Assembly (NCBI GenBank): GCA_949825045.1 | Contig: OX463813.1 | Span: 7,440,001-7,504,000 of the forward strand | DNA length: 64,000 nt | Reading direction: 5' to 3' | DNA from: Argyresthia goedartella | Taxonomy: Eukaryota > Arthropoda > Insecta > Lepidoptera > Argyresthiidae | In this document: in pieces, positions 44,238 to 54,099 of the stretch | Layout of the letters: every line of letters begins with the position of its first letter | Numbering within the stretch: the first letter of the stretch is position 1 | The notes under the pieces: generated by a model | The model's database searches: none | Seen by the model: the letters and a program-made list of their open reading frames with translations, nothing else | Told to the model about the DNA's origin: nothing | Translations under genes and position numbers: made by a program

Positions 44238-45584
44238 TGACAGATCATCATCATCATCAGTGATAGGAATAGGTAGGGCTTATTAACCTTAACTTCGAGG
44301 AACAGAGACTTCCTTACGACAATATTTTTTTCCGGGACATCTGCCCCAAGATTCGGGACATCACTTAATTTCATTAAAATAATTTTATTCGGAGTTAGTA
44401 ATTGGTCTATGTTTACCTAAAGTTTGAGACTAAAATTAACATAACACAGAGTCGTTACAACCACCAAATTTTCTGAAAGTTTTTTCTTTTGGAGAACATT
44501 TTGAAAATTACTTGATGAACTATTAAACTCATTTTTTTATACGAAGCCGCACACGTTTTGAAGTAAATATCTGCTTTTTCTGCTGCGGATCAACATAAAG
44601 TTTAGGCCGGGTATTAGAAGAGGCTAGCCGAGCTCATCCGCATCTAGAAAACAAGGGCCTTACCACCAAAAAATAAACTACTGTTCAACACTTGTCTAAA
44701 AACCAAAACGTATGAGATTTGACGTTTGTTTTAATGTTAAACGCTGTTTATTAAACATGTGTTATGTAAACAAGCATAAGTGTGGTAGTCGCAACACCTT
44801 CTTGCTGGGCGGAGGGATTAAGATAAACGACTTATTGGAATATTTATACACCTCCAAGTTACGTGGAATGGGGCTGCCGGGGCGGGACAACGGTGAAAGT
44901 TTAAAAGGGAAAGTATCTTAAAAGAATTCATTTAATAGGACTATAATTAGGAACTACCTAGGCCTCATCGGACATATCCTTGCAGTGTTGATGAGATTGA
45001 TTGCTTATTCTTACTACATAATTTGATTATGTAGTTGATTATTCGTTTTAGTTAAGGCATATCAAAGAAAATGTTCCATTTCGTCACGGAAGTAATTGTT
45101 TATTTAAAAAAAACTACGAACAGTCTAGTTAAAAAGTTTTTATATAGGAATTCAACAATCAAAAGTCACATAAGAAGATTCACTTATGTAATAATTAAAT
45201 AAACCTACATGTTTATTTTGGGATACTATGTCCTATTCGTCACTTTGAGGTCACAAACAGTGTTTACATATTCGTATTGCACTATAAATTTTAGATCAAA
45301 ACAATTCGATTATTATTTTCTGGTTACTTATCCTCTTCTAGATTGTTGCTCTCACATTTGGTAAAAGTGAGGAGTAATAGAAGGCGCTACTGAACGATCC
45401 GGATTTATTAATCCTCGTAATCCTCTTGAGTATTAAAATGTGTAAACAACCCTCACATTTCAATGAGTTGGGCTAAACATTTGTCAAGGCTATGCAAGAA
45501 TTTAAGGAAGACTTCTGAAGTCAAGAGTAAAGAAAAACGATGATAAGCTTTTTGCCTATCCAGAATGAATGAAACAACAATAGA
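44238..45584. other. non-coding; ATC microsatellite and a 10-bp hairpin
   Basis: A short (ATC)n lies at about 44245, and ACTACATAAT-TTG-ATTATGTAGT at 45013-45035. A 69-codon frame at 44712-44921 has no recognisable feature. All of it is repeated 4,322 bp to the right. Confidence 0.4.
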
Positions 45585-46200
45585 TATATATTGGGACGCC
45601 AGATATTTGAAAACTATTCATACTGTGTTTAGTTTGGCGTCCATATATGTTTTTGGTTTATTATTTTAGTAAAAAATAACCTTTGTGTATTGTTTTGTAG
45701 CGCCCTAATTATGCTTTTGTTGTGCTTACTGTCACTTTGCAGCAAATGTGAATTTTTTAATTCTAGAAGGTGTATTTTTTTTAAAAGATTTATACATATA
45801 TGCGGACGCCAGATATATCAGAATAGTAGATATCGTATTTAGTTTGGCGCCCATATATGTGTTTGTTTTAATATATCAGTAAACATAATCTTTGTGTTTT
45901 GTTTTGTTGCGCACTAGTTTTGGTTCCGTTATAAAAATAATATTACTAACTTAGTAATAAATAAGTGATAGTTGATTCCAGGCTGCATATTTTTGAGACA
46001 CATTTACGGATGCCAGATGGGATAAAATTTTCACAACGTATTTTGTTTTGCGTCCTCATATTGTAGATTTTTTAAATGTTTTAAATTTTTTGCGACATAG
46101 GAGCCAAAAATCTTTCAAAACATGTATGGGTCTTGTCTAAATAATACCTACGTTTATTTTTCTATTTCACTGTTTAAGTTTAACAGTTCAGTGATCTTAT
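45585..46200. repeat. three diverged tandem units of about 210 bp with internal inverted repeat
   Basis: Units begin at GGACGCCAGATAT (45594), GGACGCCAGATAT (45804) and GGATGCCAGATGG (46008). Each has TTTAGTTTGGCGTCC or a variant about 45 bp later, forming an inverted repeat within the unit. Between units TTGTGTTTTGTTTTG-like text is shared. The second duplication copy has the same set at 49907-50522. Confidence 0.75.
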
Positions 46201-46299
46201 AATATCAATAAATAATGTTAATTTCATATTGTTTTGTTGTGGTTTCTACCCTCAGCTTGGCTCCTTCATCCGCCTACGCCGTCTACCCGACTCGCAATA

Positions 46300-46595
46300 T
46301 ACACATATCAACACTGTCTAGGGATATTAGATTTTTGTTTGCATTTCTTAGTTTTTCAGAAAAACTACTCAGATTAGGAAAAAGTTTATATGTGGAATTA
46401 AACTTCCTTGTTCCATTTTCAAACTGACATTGAAAAAAAAACAAAAACTTATGAAAACAAAAGAAAGCGCGGGAACACGCATTTGATTCAGTTTACAGTG
46501 CTAGTTTTGTGTTGAGATTTATTTAGAAAAACATTAATTAACTAACTCTATCAATTGTTTTGGTGATTTTTACTGTTTGTGTCATCTTGTTGGTG
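46300..46595. mobile_element. orphan left end of the Tc1 element in duplication copy 1
   Basis: Identical in layout to 50622-50917: the left terminal inverted repeat and 5' UTR only. Its transposase was cut off by the duplication breakpoint. Confidence 0.85.
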
Positions 46596-46614
46596 ACACA
46601 AACAGTAAAAAGTG
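46567..46614. other. duplication junction with 19-bp templated insertion and hairpin
   Basis: Between copies lies ACACAAACAGTAAAAAGTG (46596-46614), absent from both ends of the unit. With the adjacent TG it forms 18-bp perfect arms (46567-46584 and 46594-46611) around a 9-nt loop, TCTTGTTGG. The insertion is therefore an inverted copy of the neighbouring 46569-46582 sequence. Confidence 0.92.
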
Positions 46615-49600
46615 GTCGTCTTTCACGATTCTAAACAGTTTTGGTCTGCCGTCTTACGCGTCTGAACTATACGAATTGTGATTGCGTGTTTCAGTGGTTT
46701 TTCGTGAGTGTCTGAAGCGCCGAGAGATACCTCGGTTCCTATCCTTTATATCAACCTACCCCAAATTCCAAAACTATCCTTGGGTCGTTAGATAAGAACT
46801 TGTAGGTAACTGATCTAAGTCTGAGTCTGGCCTTGCAGCGACCCTAAATTCCTTTTTCCTTCAGCATAGGGTTCCTGGATTGGCTCTTAGGATATTCGCG
46901 GGCTAATCCTCTCCTCATTCCTTTCGAGTAGCGAGTTTTGAAATTCCCACACACACAGTCATTAAACATACAAGCACATTCAAATCAAACTCAACCATTT
47001 TCGAGTGGTGTCGATAATGGACGTGGTATAACACTAGGATTTTTAGACTAGGCTAGACAGGAGTTTAGTTGCGGCTAAACCTAGGTTGGCAGGGCATAGG
47101 GAGACTGTTTGATCGATGAGGTTCCGCGAATTGAAATAACAAATTCAGAACAAAGTTAAACCGGTGTCAACACAGATAACCTATCCTGTTGATATTTTGA
47201 CATTTGAGTGTTGTCGGGGACGCGCGAAGAGATCAAATTACAGTCTAAAGTTCATTATTTAGGACCGGGTAGGTTGTTTTGCTTTGTATTAAATTAAATG
47301 TAAATTTCGGTGGAGGTCTAATGTGTAGGCTGAGTCAAATATTTATGATTTTGCTTGGTCGAGGTCGTGCTGAGGTCAGTGGAATTCATAGTTCGGAATT
47401 TACCGAACTATGCACTATCAGAAATATCGATACAGCCAAAGTGTCAAAATTATGTCAACATCCAAGTTAACTTACTAACTAACAGTTAACTAACAAGTTT
47501 GAGGGTGTTTGTCACTTTGGCTGTATCGATATTTCTGATTTGTTAAGATGTGTAGATCTTTTTGAGTAGCTAACCTGCTCACATATATCTGATGCTGACT
47601 GTACCATACAATCTATCTCTTTCCTGTATCAAGCGCTTCATCTTGACAAATACCCATCCCTTGTTATCTCTACCACTGACTTTAATCTTTTTGAACTAGT
47701 GAGATGTTTCATACACTGATATAAATGTTTTGTACAGTTCATTATATAATTTCACAGGACAATTTATGGACAATAGAGGAACTAACGAAATGGAACTAAG
47801 CTTTTCACAAACGAGTGTGTTATTGAGTACGCGGCGGGATTCAAACAGCGGGGCCCCCAGTTAGAAGATGAATTAGTATCAATCGGGGATATCGAAAGCC
47901 ATCATAAAGGTCATTCAACCACTGTCAAGTGTCCTAAAGAATCAAATGACCGAAGATTTACCTAGTCTTCAGTATGAACTTGGCTCTTTAAATAAATGTC
48001 ACCTAATATATGTTACCGGCAATCTGTATAATGCAGGTATTCTATTTAATACCTAAGCAATATATCAATAGGCTGATCCTGGATTGTGTATGAGAAGTGC
48101 AAGGGACTGGTTTTCCGTGAAAAGGATATGAATTGACATTTGTGGGTATTAACTTTAATTCTAAGAGTGATTTAATATTTCGTTATTGTGTTTAGGTCAT
48201 TTTGAAGGTTAGCACAGTCCGCCGGTCCCTTGATCTCCATAAACCTTTTGGTATCGTCTGCGTACATAAGAAAGGACGCACTACTAAAGCAGGTGTAAAT
48301 GTCGTAAAAATAAGAGTTGTACAAGAGGGGCCCCAAGTGGGATCTTTGTGGGACACGAGATGATATCCACGCAGTTTAATCTGAACCCACCAACCAAAAC
48401 CGCCTGTGACATTTTGGTGAGGTATGATTGGATCCAGCGCATTAGGTCCCCGTGAATTCCTAGGTGTTCCAATTTGCGCAGCGGGATGGTGTGATCCACA
48501 CGATCAAAGGCCTTTTCGAAGTCAGTGTAGATCACATCAACCTGCCGACGTTGGTCCATTGACAGATCATCATCATCATCAGTGATAGGAATAGGTAGGG
48601 CTTATTAACCTTAACTTCGAGGAACAGAGACTTCCTTACGACAATATTTTTTTCCGGGACATCTGCCCCAAGATTCGGGACATCACTTAATTTCATTAAA
48701 ATAATTTTATTCGGAGTTAGTAATTGGTCTATGTTTACCTAAAGTTTGAGACTAAAATTAACATAACACAGAGTCGTTACAACCACCAAATTTTCTGAAA
48801 GTTTTTTCTTTTGGAGAACATTTTGAAAATTACTTGATGAACTATTAAACTCATTTTTTTATACGAAGCCGCACACGTTTTGAAGTAAATATCTGCTTTT
48901 TCTGCTGCGGATCAACATAAAGTTTAGGCCGGGTATTAGAAGAGGCTAGCCGAGCTCATCCGCATCTAGAAAACAAGGGCCTTACCACCAAAAAATAAAC
49001 TACTGTTCAACACTTGTCTAAAAACCAAAACGTATGAGATTTGACGTTTGTTTTAATGTTAAACGCTGTTTATTAAACATGTGTTATGTAAACAAGCATA
49101 AGTGTGGTAGTCGCAACACCTTCTTGCTGGGCGGAGGGATTAAGATAAACGACTTATTGGAATATTTATACACCTCCAAGTTACGTGGAATGGGGCTGCC
49201 GGGGCGGGACAACGGTGAAAGTTTAAAAGGGAAAGTATCTTAAAAGAATTCATTTAATAGGACTATAATTAGGAACTACCTAGGCCTCATCGGACATATC
49301 CTTGCAGTGTTGATGAGATTGATTGCTTATTCTTACTACATAATTTGATTATGTAGTTGATTATTCGTTTTAGTTAAGGCATATCAAAGAAAATGTTCCA
49401 TTTCGTCACGGAAGTAATTGTTTATTTAAAAAAAACTACGAACAGTCTAGTTAAAAAGTTTTTATATAGGAATTCAACAATCAAAAGTCACATAAGAAGA
49501 TTCACTTATGTAATAATTAAATAAACCTACATGTTTATTTTGGGATACTATGTCCTATTCGTCACTTTGAGGTCACAAACAGTGTTTACATATTCGTATT

Positions 49601-50917
49601 GCACTATAAATTTTAGATCAAAACAATTCGATTATTATTTTCTGGTTACTTATCCTCTTCTAGATTGTTGCTCTCACATTTGGTAAAAGTGAGGAGTAAT
49701 AGAAGGCGCTACTGAACGATCCGGATTTATTAATCCTCGTAATCCTCTTGAGTATTAAAATGTGTAAACAACCCTCACATTTCAATGAGTTGGGCTAAAC
49801 ATTTGTCAAGGCTATGCAAGAATTTAAGGAAGACTTCTGAAGTCAAGAGTAAAGAAAAACGATGATAAGCTTTTTGCCTATCCAGAATGAATGAAACAAC
49901 AATAGATATATATTGGGACGCCAGATATTTGAAAACTATTCATACTGTGTTTAGTTTGGCGTCCATATATGTTTTTGGTTTATTATTTTAGTAAAAAATA
50001 ACCTTTGTGTATTGTTTTGTAGCGCCCTAATTATGCTTTTGTTGTGCTTACTGTCACTTTGCAGCAAATGTGAATTTTTTAATTCTAGAAGGTGTATTTT
50101 TTTTAAAAGATTTATACATATATGCGGACGCCAGATATATCAGAATAGTAGATATCGTATTTAGTTTGGCGCCCATATATGTGTTTGTTTTAATATATCA
50201 GTAAACATAATCTTTGTGTTTTGTTTTGTTGCGCACTAGTTTTGGTTCCGTTATAAAAATAATATTACTAACTTAGTAATAAATAAGTGATAGTTGATTC
50301 CAGGCTGCATATTTTTGAGACACATTTACGGATGCCAGATGGGATAAAATTTTCACAACGTATTTTGTTTTGCGTCCTCATATTGTAGATTTTTTAAATG
50401 TTTTAAATTTTTTGCGACATAGGAGCCAAAAATCTTTCAAAACATGTATGGGTCTTGTCTAAATAATACCTACGTTTATTTTTCTATTTCACTGTTTAAG
50501 TTTAACAGTTCAGTGATCTTATAATATCAATAAATAATGTTAATTTCATATTGTTTTGTTGTGGTTTCTACCCTCAGCTTGGCTCCTTCATCCGCCTACG
50601 CCGTCTACCCGACTCGCAATATACACATATCAACACTGTCTAGGGATATTAGATTTTTGTTTGCATTTCTTAGTTTTTCAGAAAAACTACTCAGATTAGG
50701 AAAAAGTTTATATGTGGAATTAAACTTCCTTGTTCCATTTTCAAACTGACATTGAAAAAAAAACAAAAACTTATGAAAACAAAAGAAAGCGCGGGAACAC
50801 GCATTTGATTCAGTTTACAGTGCTAGTTTTGTGTTGAGATTTATTTAGAAAAACATTAATTAACTAACTCTATCAATTGTTTTGGTGATTTTTACTGTTT
50901 GTGTCATCTTGTTGGTG
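46615..50917. repeat. 4,303-bp tandem duplication, copy 2
   Basis: Near-identical to copy 1 but ends inside a complete Tc1 element, three bases before the transposase ATG. The G-to-T change at 48172 puts a stop (TAC to TAA) into the minus-strand RT remnant. Confidence 0.95.
48046..48559 (-). pseudogene. non-LTR RT fragment (copy 2 of the duplication)
   Basis: Same as 43724-44237, with an additional nonsense change at 48172 in the segment after YADD, so decay continued after duplication. Confidence 0.78.
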
Positions 50918-52235
50918 CCATGCAACGTCGACATATGACGAGAGACGAGATGATAAGAGCGGAAGGAATGTTGGAAGCTGGCGCTATCCAAAACGTTGTT
51001 GCGGAGACCCTAGGCACCAGCCAGAATGTGATATCAAGGCTCTGGTCACGTAATCGTGATACTGGGGAAGTGGCGGAACGGCATGCTGGCGGAATTTGGG
51101 TGACCACCCCTAGAGAGGACCGTTTTCTCCAAAATACCGCCAGGAGAGAACCTACTCTGACGGCCATGGAAATGGTACAGAGGCTCCAAAAGGAGCATCA
51201 GCTGTTGGTTAGCGACCAAACTGTCAGAAGAAGGCTACATGAAGCTAATCTTCATTCTCGCAGGGCAATTCGTGTTCCTGCTTTGCGACGAGGCAATCGC
51301 GGAAGGCGACTATTGTGGGCCCAAGAATACGTGTTATGGGATAATAAACAATGGTCGACAGTGCTCTTTACGGATGAGTCTCGGTTTGGATTTCATCCAG
51401 ATTCGCGAAGAACACGAGTTTGGAGAGTTCCAGGAAGGGAAAGCTGGCTCCAGCATCCACAAGAGGTTCATTCGCAAGCAGGAACAATCATGGTATGGGC
51501 AGGAATTCGTATAGGCGCGCGAACCGACCTCGTTTTTGTAAGAGGCAACATGAATGCTCAGAAATACCGTGATGAGGTGGTGGAACCTGTTATTATTCCG
51601 CATAGGGTGCAAATCGGCCAGCAATTCGTACTCATGCATGATAATGCTCGTCCACACACGGCGAGGCTGGTATCAGCCGCACTTCAAGACAACGACGTCA
51701 CGGTAATGAGATGGCCTGCGCAGTCGCCCGATATGAATCCCATCGAACATGCGTGGGACATGTTGCAGCGAAGGGCTATGCATGCCCTCCCTCCAAATCT
51801 GGCCACAGAAGAGCAACTTTTCTTGTATCTGCAACGAACCTGGGAACGCATACCACAGCAAGACATCGACACCTTAATTCACAGTATGAATTACCGATGC
51901 CAAACTCTTATTAACGTGAGGGGTGGCAACACTGATAATTAAGAGTTAAAATGTCTAACTTTAAGTTGTTTTTTTAAATAAAATTATCCATTTTATTCAT
52001 TAATTTCATTTAGACTTAGCACGATTTTTAGTCTCTTTGTTATTTTATTTAAAAAAAAATATTTGAAGATCTAAAATGTTTTTTATTTATATAATTAAGT
52101 TATTAAAAGTAATTAAACCTCAGTTAATGCCCAACTGAGGTTTAATTCCATATATACTTCTCTGAACAACATATTTATAGTTTATCAAAAAATTTAAGAA
52201 ATACAAAATATCCCTAGACAGTGTTGATGTGTGTA
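50622..52235 (+). mobile_element. Tc1-like transposon, structurally complete
   Basis: Outer sequence is TATACACATATCAACACTGT at the left and its inverse ending GTGTATA at 52237, with TA target dinucleotides. Terminal inverted repeats extend about 105 bp (50622-50730 and 52130-52235) with internal differences; both contain CAACACTGTCTAGGGATAT near the end and GGAATTAAAC at the inner edge. One intact transposase gene lies inside. Confidence 0.88.
50920..51942 (+). CDS. Tc1-like DD34E transposase (340 aa), intact
   Basis: The ATG at 50920 (MQRRHMTRDE) is preferred over in-frame non-ATG codons upstream, since Tc1 transposases are about 340 aa. Paired helix-turn-helix DNA-binding domains lie at about 8-112 (IQNVVAETLGTSQNVISRLW; VSDQTVRRRLHEANLHSRRA). 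Catalytic residues: D152 in VLFTDESRFGF, D241 in MHDNARPH, E276 in SPDMNPIEHAWD, with 34 residues between the last two. No stops or frameshifts, so it may be active. The duplication breakpoint lies three bases upstream of the ATG. Confidence 0.93.
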   Translation: MQRRHMTRDEMIRAEGMLEAGAIQNVVAETLGTSQNVISRLWSRNRDTGEVAERHAGGIWVTTPREDRFLQNTARREPTLTAMEMVQRLQKEHQLLVSDQTVRRRLHEANLHSRRAIRVPALRRGNRGRRLLWAQEYVLWDNKQWSTVLFTDESRFGFHPDSRRTRVWRVPGRESWLQHPQEVHSQAGTIMVWAGIRIGARTDLVFVRGNMNAQKYRDEVVEPVIIPHRVQIGQQFVLMHDNARPHTARLVSAALQDNDVTVMRWPAQSPDMNPIEHAWDMLQRRAMHALPPNLATEEQLFLYLQRTWERIPQQDIDTLIHSMNYRCQTLINVRGGNTDN

Positions 52236-52880
52236 TAGCTTGCTGTCTTCTAGAGCACCCCACACTGCCCGCGTAGTCTGTCATTCGATACTATGGTGCT
52301 TTTAATGGGATTCTGTTTCTGTCCGTCAAACACATGTTTCTGGGATTGTTTTTGCATTCTAAGCTTTGCAAGCAAATCAGACCGTTGTCTCTTGTAGTAA
52401 AGCTTAAATTTGTATGCTTGCAGTTATTGGAAGTTTGGCAACGTTGGATAAACACGTAGACGTTGTAGTGTTATGCTACTTACATGCTATTCTTGCTTCC
52501 TATCTCTTAGCTCCAGCTCCATAATCAGTCCTTTTTGTTTGTCCTTCAGGGTACCTTGCTCTATTACGCTGGATACTTGGTGAGCTGTGCGGCTTATTAT
52601 TGGTCATCACTTTTATTTCCATAGGATCCTGTAACGTTTTAAACCGAACACATTAATAAATCATGTTCGCTCTGCATTTTCATGTTATCAGCACTTCTAA
52701 ATCGATAGAGAAGGGGCTTACCTTTGGTGACCTTGTTTTTGGCTTTCTCCGAAACTCTACAATCTCGGGCTTCGTGCGCGCTGGTGCGCTACTTTTTTTC
52801 CTTTCGTTGTTTTGTAATTTACTGCATGGTTTTCGTTTCGGTTACCGTATTACGAGCCTGAAATGAAACTTTGACATCTG
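52236..52880. other. non-coding, nothing recognised
   Basis: No coding frame with recognisable features was found. Confidence 0.4.
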
Positions 52881-53041
52881 TTGATGCCTTTGTTTATCTG
52901 GTTGTCATGGCAATGCCCATTCAAACTAGTTAGCGGTCTGATATGTTTGCTTTAATACTTTTACAAAAATACTCTTTCTCTCTTGGCCACTCACAAAAAT
53001 TACGTTTAATTTAAATAATTTTTAGAACTCTCCAAATAGGG

Positions 53042-53085
53042 TATAAAAGCGGAACATTTCTGAAATTCCAGAGTCTCACGTCAGC
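53042..53085 (+). promoter_or_regulatory. TATA-containing promoter
   Basis: GGTATAAAAGCGG is followed by GTCTCACGTCAGC, with TCA motifs 31-39 bp downstream that could act as initiators. Confidence 0.55.
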
Positions 53086-53116
53086 TTCTGAACTGGAAGT
53101 ACCAGTTAAAGGCCTT

Positions 53117-53142
53117 ATCCCGGGGTCGCTCAACCCCGGGAT
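53117..53142. repeat. GC-rich hairpin in the leader
   Basis: ATCCCGGGGT-CGCTCA-ACCCCGGGAT: perfect 10-bp arms and a 6-nt loop, just before the minisatellite. Confidence 0.85.
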
Positions 53143-53144
53143 CC

Positions 53145-53610
53145 TGCGAGCCTTCAAACTCCCTCAAAACCTTCAAATCAATCTTCAAACAACGGGATTA
53201 TGCGAGCCGTGCCTACGCCGCTACCGTTCCTACAACGAAGATTTCTACAACGGGATTCTGCGAGCCGTGCCTTCGCCGCTACCGTTCCTACAACGACGAT
53301 TTCTACAACGGGATCCTGCGAGCCTTCAAACTCCCTCAAAACCTTCAAATAAATTTTCAAACAACGGGTTTCTGCGAGCCTTGCCTACGCCGCTACCGTT
53401 CCTACAACGAAGATTTCTACAACGGGATTCTGTGAGCCGTGCCTACGCCGCTACCGTTCCTACATCGACGATTTCTACAACGGGATCCAGTGAGCCGTAG
53501 CTACCAGTACGCCGCTACCGTTCCTACAACGACGGATTTCTACAACGGGATCCAGCGAGCCGTAGCTCCAAGTACGCCGCTACCGTTCCTACAACGACGA
53601 TTTCAACAAC
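53145..53610 (+). repeat. 57-bp minisatellite, about 8 units, two unit types
   Basis: GCGAGCC recurs at about 53148, 53205, 53262, 53318, 53375, 53431, 53488 and 53557. Type A reads GCGAGCCTTCAAACTCCCTC; type B reads GCGAGCCGTGCCTACGCCGC followed by TACCGTTCCTACAACGA. Since 57 is divisible by 3, several frames stay open, but no single frame looks like a conserved protein. Confidence 0.85.
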
Positions 53611-53871
53611 ATCTACAACTACAAATACGCCCGCATCTCCCCACCGGTCTTCTACTCTTCATGTCCTCCGCTTCCTTTTTATACTTAATTTGTCTTTTAT
53701 AAAAACCTGTTCACATCTCATCCATCCTCATCTTCATATCATTTTGTTATCGTCTTCATTGTAAATATCTAATAAACTGCTACTACTAAATTTTATTCTG
53801 GTTGTTTTCTGTTAGGTTCTGTTTAGGTTCGTATCATCACACGACAACGTCATATGGTCGATAATATAAAA

Positions 53872-53876
<5 letters not shown>

Positions 53877-53910
<34 letters not shown>
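53877..53910. repeat. (TA)n microsatellite
   Basis: About 13 uninterrupted TA dinucleotides between AATATTA and TTTATACC. Confidence 0.85.
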
Positions 53911-54099
53911 CCTTCAACTTTAGTGATAGTTACTTCTCCTGCTCCAAAGTGACGCTTTTCATAGCGTGGGATGTGGATTGCCGTCTACGAATGACGTTTT
54001 GCCTATGGCCCTCAAACGTGTGTTTTCCAACCTCGATAGGAACTTCAACGTCGTTCCATAATTGCTCTTGATTCCTTCAGCGATCAGAGCATTCATGGT

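Larger units (their letters stand above)
42293..46595. repeat. 4,303-bp tandem duplication, copy 1
   Basis: Aligns to 46615-50917 at a constant offset of 4,322. Differences seen: 42495 G/46817 A, 43822 T/48144 G, 43850 G/48172 T. It contains 3' LTR sequence, a MITE-like repeat, an RT remnant, three 210-bp units, and the first 296 bp of a Tc1 element. Confidence 0.95.
52880..53840 (+). repeat. LTR-like segment (possible solo LTR)
   Basis: A TATA box (TATAAAAG, 53042-53049), a transcribed leader with 57-bp repeats, and AATAAA at 53771-53776 occur in that order over about 750 bp, as in an LTR with U3, R and U5. Termini were not proven, and no internal retrotransposon genes adjoin. Confidence 0.4.

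Noticed and set aside
44712..44921. 69-codon ORF (repeated at 49034-49243)
   Set aside because: Present twice only because of the tandem duplication; no features of a real protein.
46215..46427. 70-codon ORF with a hydrophobic start (repeated at 50537-50749)
   Set aside because: Half of it is the Tc1 terminal inverted repeat, so it cannot be a conserved gene.
53267..53702. Overlapping Pro/Leu-rich ORFs in the minisatellite
   Set aside because: All frames of the 57-bp repeat stay open; no frame continues into unique protein sequence.
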